This document shows, in pieces, positions 1 through 11,602 of a stretch of DNA of 64,000 nt. A program made the translations under genes and the position numbers. Source of the stretch: Cladorhizidae sp. MBARI D1340-BT2 (lineage: Eukaryota; Porifera; Demospongiae; Poecilosclerida; Cladorhizidae); NCBI GenBank assembly GCA_028752905.1, contig JAQNBH010000013.1, forward strand, positions 22,767,477 through 22,831,476, written 5' to 3'. The notes beneath the pieces were generated by a model. The model was not told where the DNA came from. It saw nothing but the letters and a program-made list of their open reading frames with translations, and searched no databases. How positions within the stretch are numbered: the first letter of the stretch is position 1; each line of letters begins with the position of its first letter.

Positions 1-806
1 GATAGGACTCTCTAAGTGCTCTCTCTTGATACCAAACATCCATATATTCTGCACACTTCACTGTAATGGACTTGCAAGATAGGTATCTCTCAGTGTTCTC
101 TATCTTGAGCTAAACATGTTAGCTTCATAGATTCTCCACACTTCACTGAATAGACTTGATATATAGCTCTAAAGGTAGGCCTCTCTCTGTTCTCTCTCTT
201 GATACCAAACATCCGTATATTCTGCATACATAGAATCACAAGATAGGTTTCTCTATGTGTTCTCTATCTTGATGCTAAACAGGTTAGCTTCATAGATTCT
301 CCACACTTCACTGTATAAACTTGATATATAGCTATTAAGATAGGTCTCTCCCTGTGCTCTCTGTTGATATCAAACATCCATAATATTCTGCAAACTTCAC
401 TGTAATGGACTTGATATGATTCGAATGATAGGTTTCATTATGTGTTCTCTATCTTGATATTTGCCCTAATTTGGTCTATATGTTTCTCATTTTCCCCCCA
501 AAAATCTTGTTATTTTGCCGTAAAGCTCATAACTTTTCTACACTTTACCCCAAAAAGATAATTTTTATATCACCGGATAGCCCTTCTAATTATCTGTCTT
601 TTGTACGTGCCAAAATTTTGAGTACTCTAAGTATTAGCAAGTTATGATGATTTGAAGTGGTAAGGTTTGCGATCTTTCCTGGCGTTTTACAGTTGCCAAA
701 GCGGTGGCCTGCCAGTGAAAAACCACTATATTTATTGATAATCTGTTGACATGTTGCAGATAAGGGCCTTCTCTATCAGTTGACAAAATCTGGGACTTTG
801 GTCTTG

Positions 807-3800
807 TTAATTAGGGCAGTTATGAATTGTACTCTTACTTGATGCTAAACATGTTAGCTTCGTAGATTATCCACACTTCACTGAATAGACTTGATGTATA
901 GCTATTAAGATAGGACTCTCTAAGTGCTCTCTCTTGATACCAAACATCCATATATTCTGCACACTTCACTGTATGGACTTGCAAGATATCTCTCAGTGTT
1001 CTCTATCTTGAGCTAAACATGTTAGCTTCATAGATTCTCCACACTTCACTGAATAGACTTGATATATAGCTCTAAAGGTAGGCCTCTCTCTGTTCTCTCT
1101 CTTGATACCAAACATCCGTATATTCTGCATACATAGAATCACAAGATAGGTTTCTCTATGTGTTCTCTATCTTGATGCTAAACAGGTTAGCTTCATAGAT
1201 TCTCCACACTTCACTGTATAAACTTGATATACAGCTATTAAGATAGGTCTCTCCCTGTGCTCTCTGTTGATATCAAACATCCATAATATTCTGCACACTT
1301 CACTGTAATGGACTTGATATGATTCGAATGATAGGTTTCATTATGTGTTCTCTATCTTGATATTTGCCCTAATTTGGTCTATATGTTTCTCATTTTCCCC
1401 CCAAAAATCTTGTTATTTTGCCGTAAAGCTCATAACTTTTCTACACTTTACCCCAAAAAAGATAATTTTTATATCACCGGATAGCCCTTCTAATTATCTG
1501 TCTTTTGTACGTGCCAAAATTTTGAGTACTCTAAGTATTAGCAAGTTATGGTGATTTGAAGTGGTAAGGTTTGCGATCTTTCCTGGCGTTTTCCAGTTGC
1601 CAAAGCGGTGGCCTGCCAGTGAAAAACCACTACATTTATTGATAATCTGTTGACATGTTGCAGATAAGGGCCTTCTCTATCAGTTGACAAAATCTGGGAC
1701 TTTGGTCTTGTTAATTAGGGCAGTTATGAATTGTACTCTTACTTGATGCTAAACATGTTAGCTTCGTAGATTATCCACACTTCACTGAATAGACTTGATG
1801 TATAGCTATTAAGATAGGACTCTCTAAGTGCTCTCTCTTGATACCAAACATCCATATATTCTGCACACTTCACTGTAATGGACTTGCAAGATAGGTATCT
1901 CTCAGTGTTCTCTATCTTGAGCTAAACATGTTAGCTTCATAGATTCTCCACACTTCACTGAATAGACTTGATATATAGCTCTAAAGGTAGGCCTCTCTCT
2001 GTTCTCTCTCTTGATACCAAACATCCGTATATTCTGCATACATAGAATCACAAGATAGGTTTCTCTATGTGTTCTCTATCTTGATGCTAAACAGGTTAGC
2101 TTCATAGATTCTCCACACTTCACTGTATAAACTTGATATATAGCTATTAAGATAGGTCTCTCCCTGTGCTCTCTGTTGATATCAAACATCCATAATATTC
2201 TGCAAACTTCACTGTAATGGACTTGATATGATTCGAATGATAGGTTTCATTATGTGTTCTCTATCTTGATATTTGCCCTAATTTGGTCTATATGTTTCTC
2301 ATTTTCCCCCCAAAAATCTTGTTATTTTGCCGTAAAGCTCATAACTTTTCTACACTTTACCCCAAAAAGATAATTTTTATATCACCGGATAGCCCTTCTA
2401 ATTATCTGTCTTTTGTACGTGCCAAAATTTTGAGTACTCTAAGTATTAGCAAGTTATGATGATTTGAAGTGGTAAGGTTTGCGATCTTTCCTGGCGTTTT
2501 CCAGTTGCCAAAGCGGTGGCCTGCCAGTGAAAAACCACTACATTTATTGATAATCTGTTGACATGTTGCAGATAAGGGCCTTCTCTATCAGTTGACAAAA
2601 TCTGGGACTTTGGTCTTGTTAATTAGGGCAGTTATGAATTGTACTCTTACTTGATGCTAAACATGTTAGCTTCGTAGATTATCCACACTTCACTGAATAG
2701 ACTTGATGTATAGCTATTAAGATAGGACTCTCTAAGTGCTCTCTCTTGATACCAAACATCCATATATTCTGCACACTTCACTGTAATGGACTTGCAAGAT
2801 AGGTATCTCTCAGTGTTCTCTATCTTGAGCTAAACATGTTAGCTTCATAGATTCTCCACACTTCACTGAATAGACTTGATATATAGCTCTAAAGGTAGGC
2901 CTCTCTCTGTTCTCTCTCTTGATACCAAACATCCGTATATTCTGCATACATAGAATCACAAGATAGGTTTCTCTATGTGTTCTCTATCTTGATGCTAAAC
3001 AGGTTAGCTTCATAGATTCTCCACACTTCACTGTATAAACTTGATATATAGCTATTAAGATAGGTCTCTCCCTGTGCTCTCTGTTGATATCAAACATCCA
3101 TAATATTCTGCAAACTTCACTGTAATGGACTTGATATGATTCGAATGATAGGTTTCATTATGTGTTCTCTATCTTGATATTTGCCCTAATTTGGTCTATA
3201 TGTTTCTCATTTCCCCCCCAAAAATCTTGTTATTTTGCCGTAAAGCTCATAACTTTTCTACACTTTACCCAAAAAAGATCATTTTTATATCACCGGATAG
3301 CCCTTCTAATTATATGTCTTTTGTACGTGCCAAAATTTTTAGTACTCTAAGTATTAGCAAGTTATGATGATTTGAAGTGGTAAGGTTTGCGATCTTTCCT
3401 GGCGTTTTACAGTTGCCAAAGCGGTGGCCTGCCAGTGAAAAACCACTACATTTATTGATAATCTGTTGACATGTTGCAGATAAGGGCCTTCTCTATCAGT
3501 TGACAAAATCTGGGACTTTGGTCTTGTTAATTAGGGCAGTTATGAATTGTACTCTTACTTGATGCTAAACATGTTAGCTTCGTAGATTATCCACACTTCA
3601 CTGAATAGACTTGATGTATAGCTATTAAGATAGGACTCTCTAAGTGCTCTCTCTTGATACCAAACATCCATAATTATATTCTGCACACTTCACTGTAATG
3701 GACTTGCAAGATAGGTATCTCTCAGTGTTCTCTATCTTGAGCTAAACATGTTAGCTTCATAGATTCTCCACACTTCACTGAATAGACTTGATATAATTAT

Positions 3801-4442
3801 AGCTCTAAAGGTAGGCCTCTCCCTGTTCTCTCTCTTGATACCAAACATCCGTATATTCTGCATACATAGAATCACAAGATAGGTTTCTCTATGTGTTCTC
3901 TATCTAGATGCTAAATAGGTTAGCTTCATAGATTCTCCACACTTCACTGTATAAACTTGATATATAGCTATTAAGATAGGTCTCTCCCTGTGCTCTCTGT
4001 TGATATCAAACATCCATAATATTCTGCACACTTCACTGTAATGGACTTGATATGATTCGAATGATAGGTTTCATTATGTGTTCTCTATCTTGATATTTGC
4101 CCTAATTTGGTCTATATGTTTCTCATTTTCCCCCCAAAAATCTTGTTATTTTGCCGTAAAGCTCATAACTTTTCTACACTTTACCCAAAAAAGATAATTT
4201 TTATATCACCGGATAGCCCTTCTAATTATCTGTCTTTTGTACGTGCCAAAATTTTGAGTACTCTAAGTATTAGCAAGTTATGATGATTTGAAGTGGTAAG
4301 GTTTGCGATCTTTCCTGGCGTTTTACAGTTGCCAAAGCGGTGGCCTGCCAGTGAAAAACCACTACATTTATTGATAATCTGTTGACATGTTGCAGATAAG
4401 GGCCTTCTCTATCAGTTGACAAAATCTGGGACTTTGGTCTTG
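807..4442. repeat. Higher-order four-unit block, copy 1
   Basis: Four consecutive units with distinctive linked variants. Unit one has TGTATGG in B1, TACAGC in A3 and ATGGTGA. Unit two has TGTAATGG, TATAGC, GCAAAC and TTTTCCAG. Unit three has a seven-C run, AGATCATT and ATATGTCTT. Unit four has the ATTA insertion in A2, plus TCTAGATGC and AAATAGG in A3. The same order recurs at 19403-23038 and 24854-28489, and the last three unit types recur at 41204-43931. Confidence 0.75.
1711..2618. repeat. Exemplar 908 bp satellite unit with internal A/B subrepeats
   Basis: A full unit used here to describe the internal structure. Six subrepeats alternate: A1 1742-1836, B1 1837-1915, A2 1916-2009, B2 2010-2079, A3 2080-2174, B3 2175-2264. 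A copies begin CTTGATGCTAAAC or similar and contain a block reading TCCACACTTCACTG; B copies begin CTTGATACCAAACATCC or similar. Most subrepeats end in a CTCTCT- or CTCTAT-rich stretch. The dimers are 174, 164 and 185 bp, near nucleosome repeat length. The remaining ~385 bp (2265 to the next A1 at 2650) shows no internal repetition and holds the C-run/A-run region and the TTAATTAGGG marker. The unit appears to have arisen by triplication of an A-B dimer next to a single-copy segment. Confidence 0.9.
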
Positions 4443-6260
4443 TTAATTAGGGCAGTTATGAATTGTACTCTTACTTGATGCTAAACATGTTAGCTTCGTA
4501 GATTATCCACACTTCACTGAATAGACTTGATGTATAGCTATTAAGATAGGACTCTCTAAGTGCTCTCTCTTGATACCAAACATCCATATATTCTGCACAC
4601 TTCACTGTATGGACTTGCAAGATAGGTATCTCTCAGTGTTCTCTATCTTGAGCTAAACATGTTAGCTTCATAGATTCTCCACACTTCACTGAATAGACTT
4701 GATATATAGCTCTAAAGGTAGGCCTCTCTCTGTTCTCTCTCTTGATACCAAACATCCGTATATTCTGCATACATAGAATCACAAGATAGGTTTCTCTATG
4801 TGTTCTCTATCTTGATGCTAAACAGGTTAGCTTCATAGATTCTCCACACTTCACTGTATAAACTTGATATACAGCTATTAAGATAGGTCTCTCCCTGTGC
4901 TCTCTGTTGATATCAAACATCCATAATATTCTGCACACTTCACTGTAATGGACTTGATATGATTCGAATGATAGGTTTCATTATGTGTTCTCTATCTTGA
5001 TATTTGCCCTAATTTGGTCTATATGTTTCTCATTTTCCCCCCAAAAATCTTGTTATTTTGCCGTAAAGCTCATAACTTTTCTACACTTTACCCCAAAAAG
5101 ATCATTTTTATATCACCGAATAGCCCTTCTAATTATCTGTCTTTTGTACGTGCCAAAATTTTGAGTACTCTAAGTATTAGCAAGTTATGATGATTTGAAG
5201 TGGTAAGGTTTGCGATCTTTCCTGGCGTTTTACAGTTGCCAAAGCGGTGGCCTGCCAGTGAAAAACCACTACATTTATTGATAATCTGTTGACATGTTGC
5301 AGATAAGGGCCTTCTCTATCAGTTGACAAAATCTGGGACTTTGGTCTTGTTAATTAGGGCAGTTATGAATTGTACTCTTACTTGATGCTAAACATGTTAG
5401 CTTCGTAGATTATCCACACTTCACTGAATAGACTTGATGTATAGCTATTAAGATAGGACTCTCTAAGTGCTCTCTCTTGATACCAAACATCCATATATTC
5501 TGCACACTTCACTGTATGGACTTGCAAGATAGGTATCTCTCAGTGTTCTCTATCTTGAGCTAAACATGTTAGCTTCATAGATTCTCCACACTTCACTGAA
5601 TAGACTTGATATATAGCTCTAAAGGTAGGCCTCTCTCTGTTCTCTCTCTTGATACCAAACATCCGTATATTCTGCATACATAGAATCACAAGATAGGTTT
5701 CTCTATGTGTTCTCTATCTTGATGCTAAACAGGTTAGCTTCATAGATTCTCCACACTTCACTGTATAAACTTGATATACAGCTATTAAGATAGGTCTCTC
5801 CCTGTGCTCTCTGTTGATATCAAACATCCATAATATTCTGCACACTTCACTGTAATGGACTTGATATGATTCGAATGATAGGTTTCATTATGTGTTCTCT
5901 ATCTTGATATTTGCCCTAATTTGGTCTATATGTTTCTCATTTCCCCCCCAAAAATCTTGTTATTTTGCCGTAAAGCTCATAACTTTTCTACACTTTACCC
6001 AAAAAAGATAATTTTTATATCACCGGATAGCCCTTCTAATTATCTGTCTTTTGTACGTGCCAAAATTTTGAGTACTCTAAGTATTAGCAAGTTATGGTGA
6101 TTTGAAGTGGTAAGGTTTGCGATCTTTCCTGGCGTTTTCCAGTTGCCAAAGCGGTGGCCTGCCAGTGAAAAACCACTACATTTATTGATAATCTGTTGAC
6201 ATGTTGCAGATAAGGGCCTTCTCTATCAGTTGACAAAATCTGGGACTTTGGTCTTGTTAA

Positions 6261-6273
6261 CTCTTTGACTGCG
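6261..6273 (+). repeat. Left terminal inverted repeat, element 1
   Basis: CTCTTTGACTGCG directly after TTAA. It pairs with 8328-8340 with a single mismatch. Confidence 0.93.
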
Positions 6274-6275
6274 GT

Positions 6276-6334
6276 GGACATATATATGTCCGACAAAAAT
6301 TGCACTCGTACGCGGTGGACATATATATATGTCC
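6276..6334. repeat. Paired subterminal palindromes, element 1
   Basis: Two perfect palindromes, GGACATATATATGTCC at 6276-6291 and an 18 bp version with two more A/T bases at 6317-6334. Each is preceded by GCGGT, and their starts are 41 bp apart. They are candidate transposase-binding or cruciform sites. Their spacing is mirrored in element 2. Confidence 0.8.
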
Positions 6335-6599
6335 GTAAAGGACTAATGCTTTTTGACTCGCAGTAAGGTGCTGCTTATCGGTACAGCCACTCACGAAGCA
6401 TCTGCCTATTGTCTGCTTATTGGTACAGCTGCTCACAGTGTTTAATTCACTTGTACTGACCTGGAATTATCAACTATCTTTGGACAAAGCGTGCTTATGT
6501 AAGGTGGTTATGTACCTTCACTCTAGATGCTTGATAGAGTATTATGCTGAATACAAGTGATGGATAGATAATTATTATAATAGAGCTGAAGTGCTGTGT
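6335..6599. other. Element 1 leader region without coding signal
   Basis: Untranslated-looking sequence between the left-end palindromes and the transposase start. It contains a diverged direct repeat around TGCTTATYGGTACAGC (near 6373 and 6411). No clear promoter is visible. Confidence 0.5.
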
Positions 6600-7530
6600 A
6601 TGTTAAAAAGAGATGACAGTGATGATGATTTTGGTGGATATATTGATGAGAATTATTGTGAAGGTGTGGAGGATGGTAAAGAGGGTGTGGAGTATGGTGA
6701 AGATGTTGTGGATAGTGTAAAGATGAAGAAGGTCGTAGGAGTAGCTCCAGTGAAAGTTCAAGCAGCTCCAGTTCAAGCAGCTCCAGTTCAAGCAGCTCCA
6801 GTGCCATCAGCTCCAGTGGCCAGCAGCTCCAGTACCAGCAGCTCCAGTGCCAGCAGCTCCAGTGGTAATATCTCATTCAGTCAGACATCTGGTTGCACAG
6901 TTGATATGGAAGGAAAAGCGCCCATTGACTTTGCTCAGCTTTTTCTCGATGACACTATCCTAAGGAGAATTGTGGAGGAAACAAATTTGTAAGCAGACCA
7001 ATTTATAGCTTCGAATCAAGACCTACCTCCTCAATCTAGAATGAGAGGTTGGAAAGCTTGGCACAGTTAGCGAGATAAAGAGCCCTCATTATATCCATTA
7101 GCGTGGACAATCATACCAGCTTGGAAGAGAAATTGCTGTCGATGAATCAATTGGATTCAAGGGGAGGGTCTGGTTCATCCAGTACTTGCCCATGAAGCCC
7201 ACAAAGTGGGGTACGAAAGCTTATGTCCTGGCAGACAGCTCTAGTGGATATATATACCTATAATTGGAAGCTGTATGTAGGTGAGGAGACTTTAGTATAC
7301 TCACAATAATATGATAAATACACTTGTACCATCTCTAAAAACTAGTGGCTTTGGTGCATTTGGTACAGTTCAGGTGAACAGGTTGCATGTATATATCAAG
7401 GCAAAAGACAAAATGAAAACGAATCTGTAAGTACAAATGGTGTCCATGCCTTGAAATGGATGGACAAGAGAGATGTGACCATTCTGAGTATACTAACCAT
7501 GATGATAGCACAGTTGGTAGATCATCCAAA
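6600..7530 (+). pseudogene. Degraded piggyBac-family transposase
   Basis: Remnant of the enzyme that cuts and pastes piggyBac elements at TTAA. The ATG at 6600 opens a 130-codon frame: an acidic start (DDSDDDFGGY), an Ala/Pro/Val- then Ser-rich repeat (about 6740-6865), then PIDFAQLFLDDTILRRIVEE, which resembles the N-terminal part of the transposase domain. A TAA at 6990 stands where the family usually has Tyr, and the frame continues recognisably to a TAG at 7068. A different frame from 7132 begins IAVDESIGFKGR, the region of the first catalytic Asp (codon 7141-7143), and runs on with KPTKWGTKAYVLADS to a TAA at 7261. One base away the match resumes (NWKLYVG). After a gap, LKWMDKRDVTILS (7451-7489) matches the later WxDKR..xLST block, with another shift after it. 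Most of the segment between the N-terminal and catalytic parts, and the C-terminus, are missing. At least two stops and two shifts make it inactive. Confidence 0.85.
6748..6864 (+). repeat. 15 bp coding minisatellite in the element 1 transposase
   Basis: Repeats of about 15 bp built on CAGCTCCAGT. The first half is read as Ala-Ala-Pro-Val-Gln and the second as Ser-Ser-Ser-Ser-Thr/Ala, because the repeat phase shifts relative to the reading frame near 6810. Neither frame contains a stop. Confidence 0.75.
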
Positions 7531-7649
7531 GCTAGCTGAGCTGAGATACATACTAGCACTAGCTATAGAACAACTTGGTTTGCTTGGTAGTCTACTAGTT
7601 ACCTCCAATGCTAGCTATTGCTGGCTATATATCAGCTACACCTGCCTTC
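7531..7649. other. Element 1 spacer, no gene seen
   Basis: Sequence between the last transposase match and the minisatellite. It is rich in CTAGCT and related motifs, apparently diverging into the repeat that follows. No conserved coding signal. Confidence 0.4.
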
Positions 7650-8083
7650 TTCAAGCGCTGCTAGCTATAATGATCATCTAAAACTGCCAACTTCAAGCGC
7701 TAGCTAATTTGCCAGCTATAAAGATCAGCTCAAACTGCCTATACACTTCAAGCGCTAGCTACTTGGCTATCTAAAACTGTCAACTTCAAGCGATAGCTAA
7801 TTTGCTAGCTATAAAGATAAGCTCAAACTGCCTATACACTTCAACCGCCATCTAATTTGCTAGCTATAATGATCGTCTAAAACTGCCAACTTCAAGCGCT
7901 AGCTAATTTGCCATCTATAAAGATCAGCTCAAACTGCCTATACACTTCAAGCGCTAGCTACTTGGCTATCTAAAACTGCCAACTTCAAGCGCTAGCTAAT
8001 TTGCTAGCTATATATATCAGCTAAGACTGCCTATACACTTCAAGCGCCATCTAATTTGCTAGCTATAATGATCATCTATGTAA
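7650..8083. repeat. Minisatellite with 199 bp higher-order period, element 1
   Basis: Monomers start ACTTCAAGCGCTAGCTA and come in lengths 55, 38, 55 and 51 bp, an order that repeats with a 199 bp period (the monomer at 7690 recurs at 7889). The first copy (about 7650) and the last (about 8039) are partial. Monomers are rich in GCTAGC-type palindromes and differ by internal deletions. It occupies the place where the transposase C-terminal half would be expected. Confidence 0.85.
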
Positions 8084-8327
8084 CAAACTGGTTAGCTTAT
8101 CCATATAATAATACTTACTTGGAGTCTAGCTTCACTTGTCTTGCTATCTCAAAAGGTTCTTCTAGCCAGGTGTTGGGTAGAAAGTTAGGAGATAGTCAGA
8201 ATATCACTCGTATGCTCACCTCAAAAATACAAAACAAAACCAATTAATTAAAAATCAGGTGATTTCAAAAACGGGTGATTCAATAAACAGCCTCCGCGTG
8301 CAGGGGAAATTACTGGGTAAATCCCTT
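8084..8327. other. Element 1 right arm, no gene seen
   Basis: AT-rich sequence between the minisatellite and the right inverted repeat. Its only notable motif is AATAAA at 8282-8287, which could be the transposase poly(A) signal. A 63-codon open frame spans 8056-8247 but shows no recognisable domain. Confidence 0.45.
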
Positions 8328-8340
8328 CGCAGCCAAAGAG
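8328..8340 (-). repeat. Right terminal inverted repeat, element 1
   Basis: CGCAGCCAAAGAG directly before TTAA; inverted copy of the left end with one mismatch. Confidence 0.93.
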
Positions 8341-11063
8341 TTAATTAGGGCAGTTATGAATTGTACTCTTACTTGATGCTAAACATGTTAGCTTCGTAGA
8401 TTATCCACACTTCACTGAATAGACTTGATGTATAGCTATTAAGATAGGACTCTCTAAGTGCTCTCTCTTGATACCAAACATCCATATATTCTGCACACTT
8501 CACTGTAATGGACTTGCAAGATAGGTATCTCTCAGTGTTCTCTATCTTGAGCTAAACATGTTAGCTTCATAGATTCTCCACACTTCACTGAATAGACTTG
8601 ATATATAGCTCTAAAGGTAGGCCTCTCTCTGTTCTCTCTCTTGATACCAAACATCCGTATATTCTGCATACATAGAATCACAAGATAGGTTTCTCTATGT
8701 GTTCTCTATCTTGATGCTAAACAGGTTAGCTTCATAGATTCTCCACACTTCACTGTATAAACTTGATATATAGCTATTAAGATAGGTCTCTCCCTGTGCT
8801 CTCTGTTGATATCAAACATCCATAATATTCTGCAAACTTCACTGTAATGGACTTGATATGATTCGAATGATAGGTTTCATTATGTGTTCTCTATCTTGAT
8901 ATTTGCCCTAATTTGGTCTATATGTTTCTCATTTTCCCCCCAAAAATCTTGTTATTTTGCCGTAAAGCTCATAACTTTTCTACACTTTACCCCAAAAAGA
9001 TCATTTTTATATCACCGGATAGCCCTTCTAATTATCTGTCTTTTGTACGTGCCAAAATTTTGAGTACTCTAAGTATTAGCAAGTTATGGTGATTTGAAGT
9101 GGTAAGGTTTGCGATCTTTCCTGGCGTTTTACAGTTGCCAAAGCGGTGGCCTGCCAGTGAAAAACCACTACATTTATTGATAATCTGTTGACATGTTGCA
9201 GATAAGGGCCTTCTCTATCAGTTGACAAAATCTGGGACTTTGGTCTTGTTAATTAGGGCAGTTATGAATTGTACTCTTACTTGATGCTAAACATGTTAGC
9301 TTCGTAGATTATCCACACTTCACTGAATAGACTTGATGTATAGCTATTAAGATAGGACTCTCTAAGTGCTCTCTCTTGATACCAAACATCCATATATTCT
9401 GCACACTTCACTGTATGGACTTGCAAGATAGGTATCTCTCAGTGTTCTCTATCTTGAGCTAAACATGTTAGCTTCATAGATTCTCCACACTTCACTGAAT
9501 AGACTTGATATATAGCTCTAAAGGTAGGCCTCTCTCTGTTCTCTCTCTTGATACCAAACATCCGTATATTCTGCATACATAGAATCACAAGATAGGTTTC
9601 TCTATGTGTTCTCTATCTTGATGCTAAACAGGTTAGCTTCATAGATTCTCCACACTTCACTGTATAAACTTGATATACAGCTATTAAGATAGGTCTCTCC
9701 CTGTGCTCTCTGTTGATATCAAACATCCATAATATTCTGCACACTTCACTGTAATGGACTTGATATGATTCGAATGATAGGTTTCATTATGTGTTCTCTA
9801 TCTTGATATTTGCCCTAATTTGGTCTATATGTTTCTCATTTCCCCCCCAAAAATCTTGTTATTTTGCCGTAAAGCTCATAACTTTTCTACACTTTACCCA
9901 AAAAAGATAATTTTTATATCACCGGATAGCCCTTCTAATTATCTGTCTTTTGTACGTGCCAAAATTTTGAGTACTCTAAGTATTAGCAAGTTATGATGAT
10001 TTGAAGTGGTAAGGTTTGCGATCTTTCCTGGCGTTTTACAGTTGCCAAAGCGGTGGCCTGCCAGTGAAAAACCACTACATTTATTGATAATCTGTTGACA
10101 TGTTGCAGATAAGGGCCTTCTCTATCAGTTGACAAAATCTGGGACTTTGGTCTTGTTAATTAGGGCAGTTATGAATTGTACTCTTACTTGATGCTAAACA
10201 TGTTAGCTTCGTAGATTATCCACACTTCACTGAATAGACTTGATGTATAGCTATTAAGATAGGACTCTCTAAGTGCTCTCTCTTGATACCAAACATCCAT
10301 ATATTCTGCACACTTCACTGTAATGGACTTGCAAGATAGGTATCTCTCAGTGTTCTCTATCTTGAGCTAAACATGTTAGCTTCATAGATTCTCCACACTT
10401 CACTGAATAGACTTGATATATAGCTCTAAAGGTAGGCCTCTCTCTGTTCTCTCTCTTGATACCAAACATCCGTATATTCTGCATACATAGAATCACAAGA
10501 TAGGTTTCTCTATGTGTTCTCTATCTTGATGCTAAACAGGTTAGCTTCATAGATTCTCCACACTTCACTGTATAAACTTGATATATAGCTATTAAGATAG
10601 GTCTCTCCCTGTGCTCTCTGTTGATATCAAACATCCATAATATTCTGCAAACTTCACTGTAATGGACTTGATATGATTCGAATGATAGGTTTCATTATGT
10701 GTTCTCTATCTTGATATTTGCCCTAATTTGGTCTATATGTTTCTCATTTTCCCCCCAAAAATCTTGTTATTTTGCCGTAAAGCTCATAACTTTTCTACAC
10801 TTTACCCCAAAAAGATCATTTTTATATCACCGGATAGCCCTTCTAATTATCTGTCTTTTGTACGTGCCAAAATTTTGAGTACTCTAAGTATTAGCAAGTT
10901 ATGATGATTTGAAGTGGTAAGGTTTGCGATCTTTCCTGGCGTTTTACAGTTGCCAAAGCGGTGGCCTGCCAGTGAAAAACCACTACATTTATTGATAATC
11001 TGTTGACATGTTGCAGATAAGGGCCTTCTCTATCAGTTGACAAAATCTGGGACTTTGGTCTTG

Positions 11064-11602
11064 TTAATTAGGGCAGTTATGAATTGTACTCTTACTTGAT
11101 GCTAAACATGTTAGCTTCGTAGATTATCCACACTTCACTGAATAGACTTGATGTATGCGTTGATATCAAACATCCATAATATTCTGCAAACTTCACTGTA
11201 AAGGACTTGATATGATTCGAATGATAGGTTTCATTATGTGTTCTCTATCTTGATATTTGCCCTAATTTGGACTATATGTTTCTCATTTCCCCCCCAAAAA
11301 TCTTGTTATTTTGCCGTAAAGCTCATAACTTTTCTACACTTTACCCCAAAAAGATCATTTTTATATCACCGGATAGCCCTTCTAATTATCTGTCTTTTGT
11401 ACGTGCCAAAATTTTGAGTACTCTAAGTATTAGCAAGTTATGATGATTTGAAGTGGTAAGGTTTGCGATCTTTCCTGGCGTTTTACAGTTGCCAAAGCGG
11501 TGGCCTGCCAGTGAAAAACCACTACATTTATTGATAATCTGTTGACATGTTGCAGATAAGGGCCTTCTCTATCAGTTGACAAAATCTGGGACTTTGGTCT
11601 TG
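11064..11602. repeat. Shortened 539 bp satellite unit, copy 1
   Basis: A unit lacking ~369 bp. The sequence passes from late A1 (TTGATGTAT) straight to the start of B3 (GTTGATATC) through a GC dinucleotide near 11157, removing the rest of A1, B1, A2, B2 and A3. It also has a private substitution, TTTGGACTATATG, near 11268. Confidence 0.92.

Larger units (their letters stand above)
1..6260. repeat. Satellite array, first segment (~908 bp unit)
   Basis: Head-to-tail copies of a ~908 bp unit. Using the motif TTAATTAGGG as phase marker, unit ends fall at 807, 1711, 2619, 3527, 4443 and 5350, and the seventh unit is cut at its TTAA (6257-6260) by element 1. Spacings are 904, 908, 908, 916, 907 and 907. 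The 904 unit has lost a few bases near 986. The 916 unit carries two ATTA insertions (near 3672 and 3794). The window opens inside a unit, about 101 bp after the marker. Copies differ by scattered substitutions and by the length of C and A runs. No gene is supported; short open frames here are not conserved between copies. Confidence 0.97.
6257..8344 (+). mobile_element. piggyBac-like DNA transposon remnant (element 1) with TTAA duplication
   Basis: A 2080 bp insertion (6261-8340) in a satellite unit, flanked by TTAA at 6257-6260 and 8341-8344. Removing it and one TTAA restores the normal unit. The ends are inverted repeats: CTCTTTGACTGCG at 6261-6273, and the complement of CTCTTTGGCTGCG at 8328-8340 (12 of 13 match). 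TTAA targets and CYCTTTG-type ends are hallmarks of the piggyBac superfamily. Inside are a degraded transposase on the + strand (about 6600-7530), a minisatellite (7650-8083) and a possible poly(A) signal AATAAA at 8282. It is not autonomous. Confidence 0.93.

Noticed and set aside
2225..2250. tRNA B-box-like GATTCGAAT in subrepeat B3
   Set aside because: The match to the consensus is partial, no A box lies upstream, and no tRNA fold is possible.
2449..2475. Box C-like ATGATGA in the satellite as part of a C/D snoRNA
   Set aside because: Many copies read ATGGTGA, no matching D box lies at a suitable distance, and no terminal stem is visible.
6523..6876. Minus-strand frame rich in Trp-Ser-Cys and Leu-Glu repeats
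   Set aside because: Antisense reading of the 15 bp minisatellite in the element 1 transposase; repetitive composition keeps it open.
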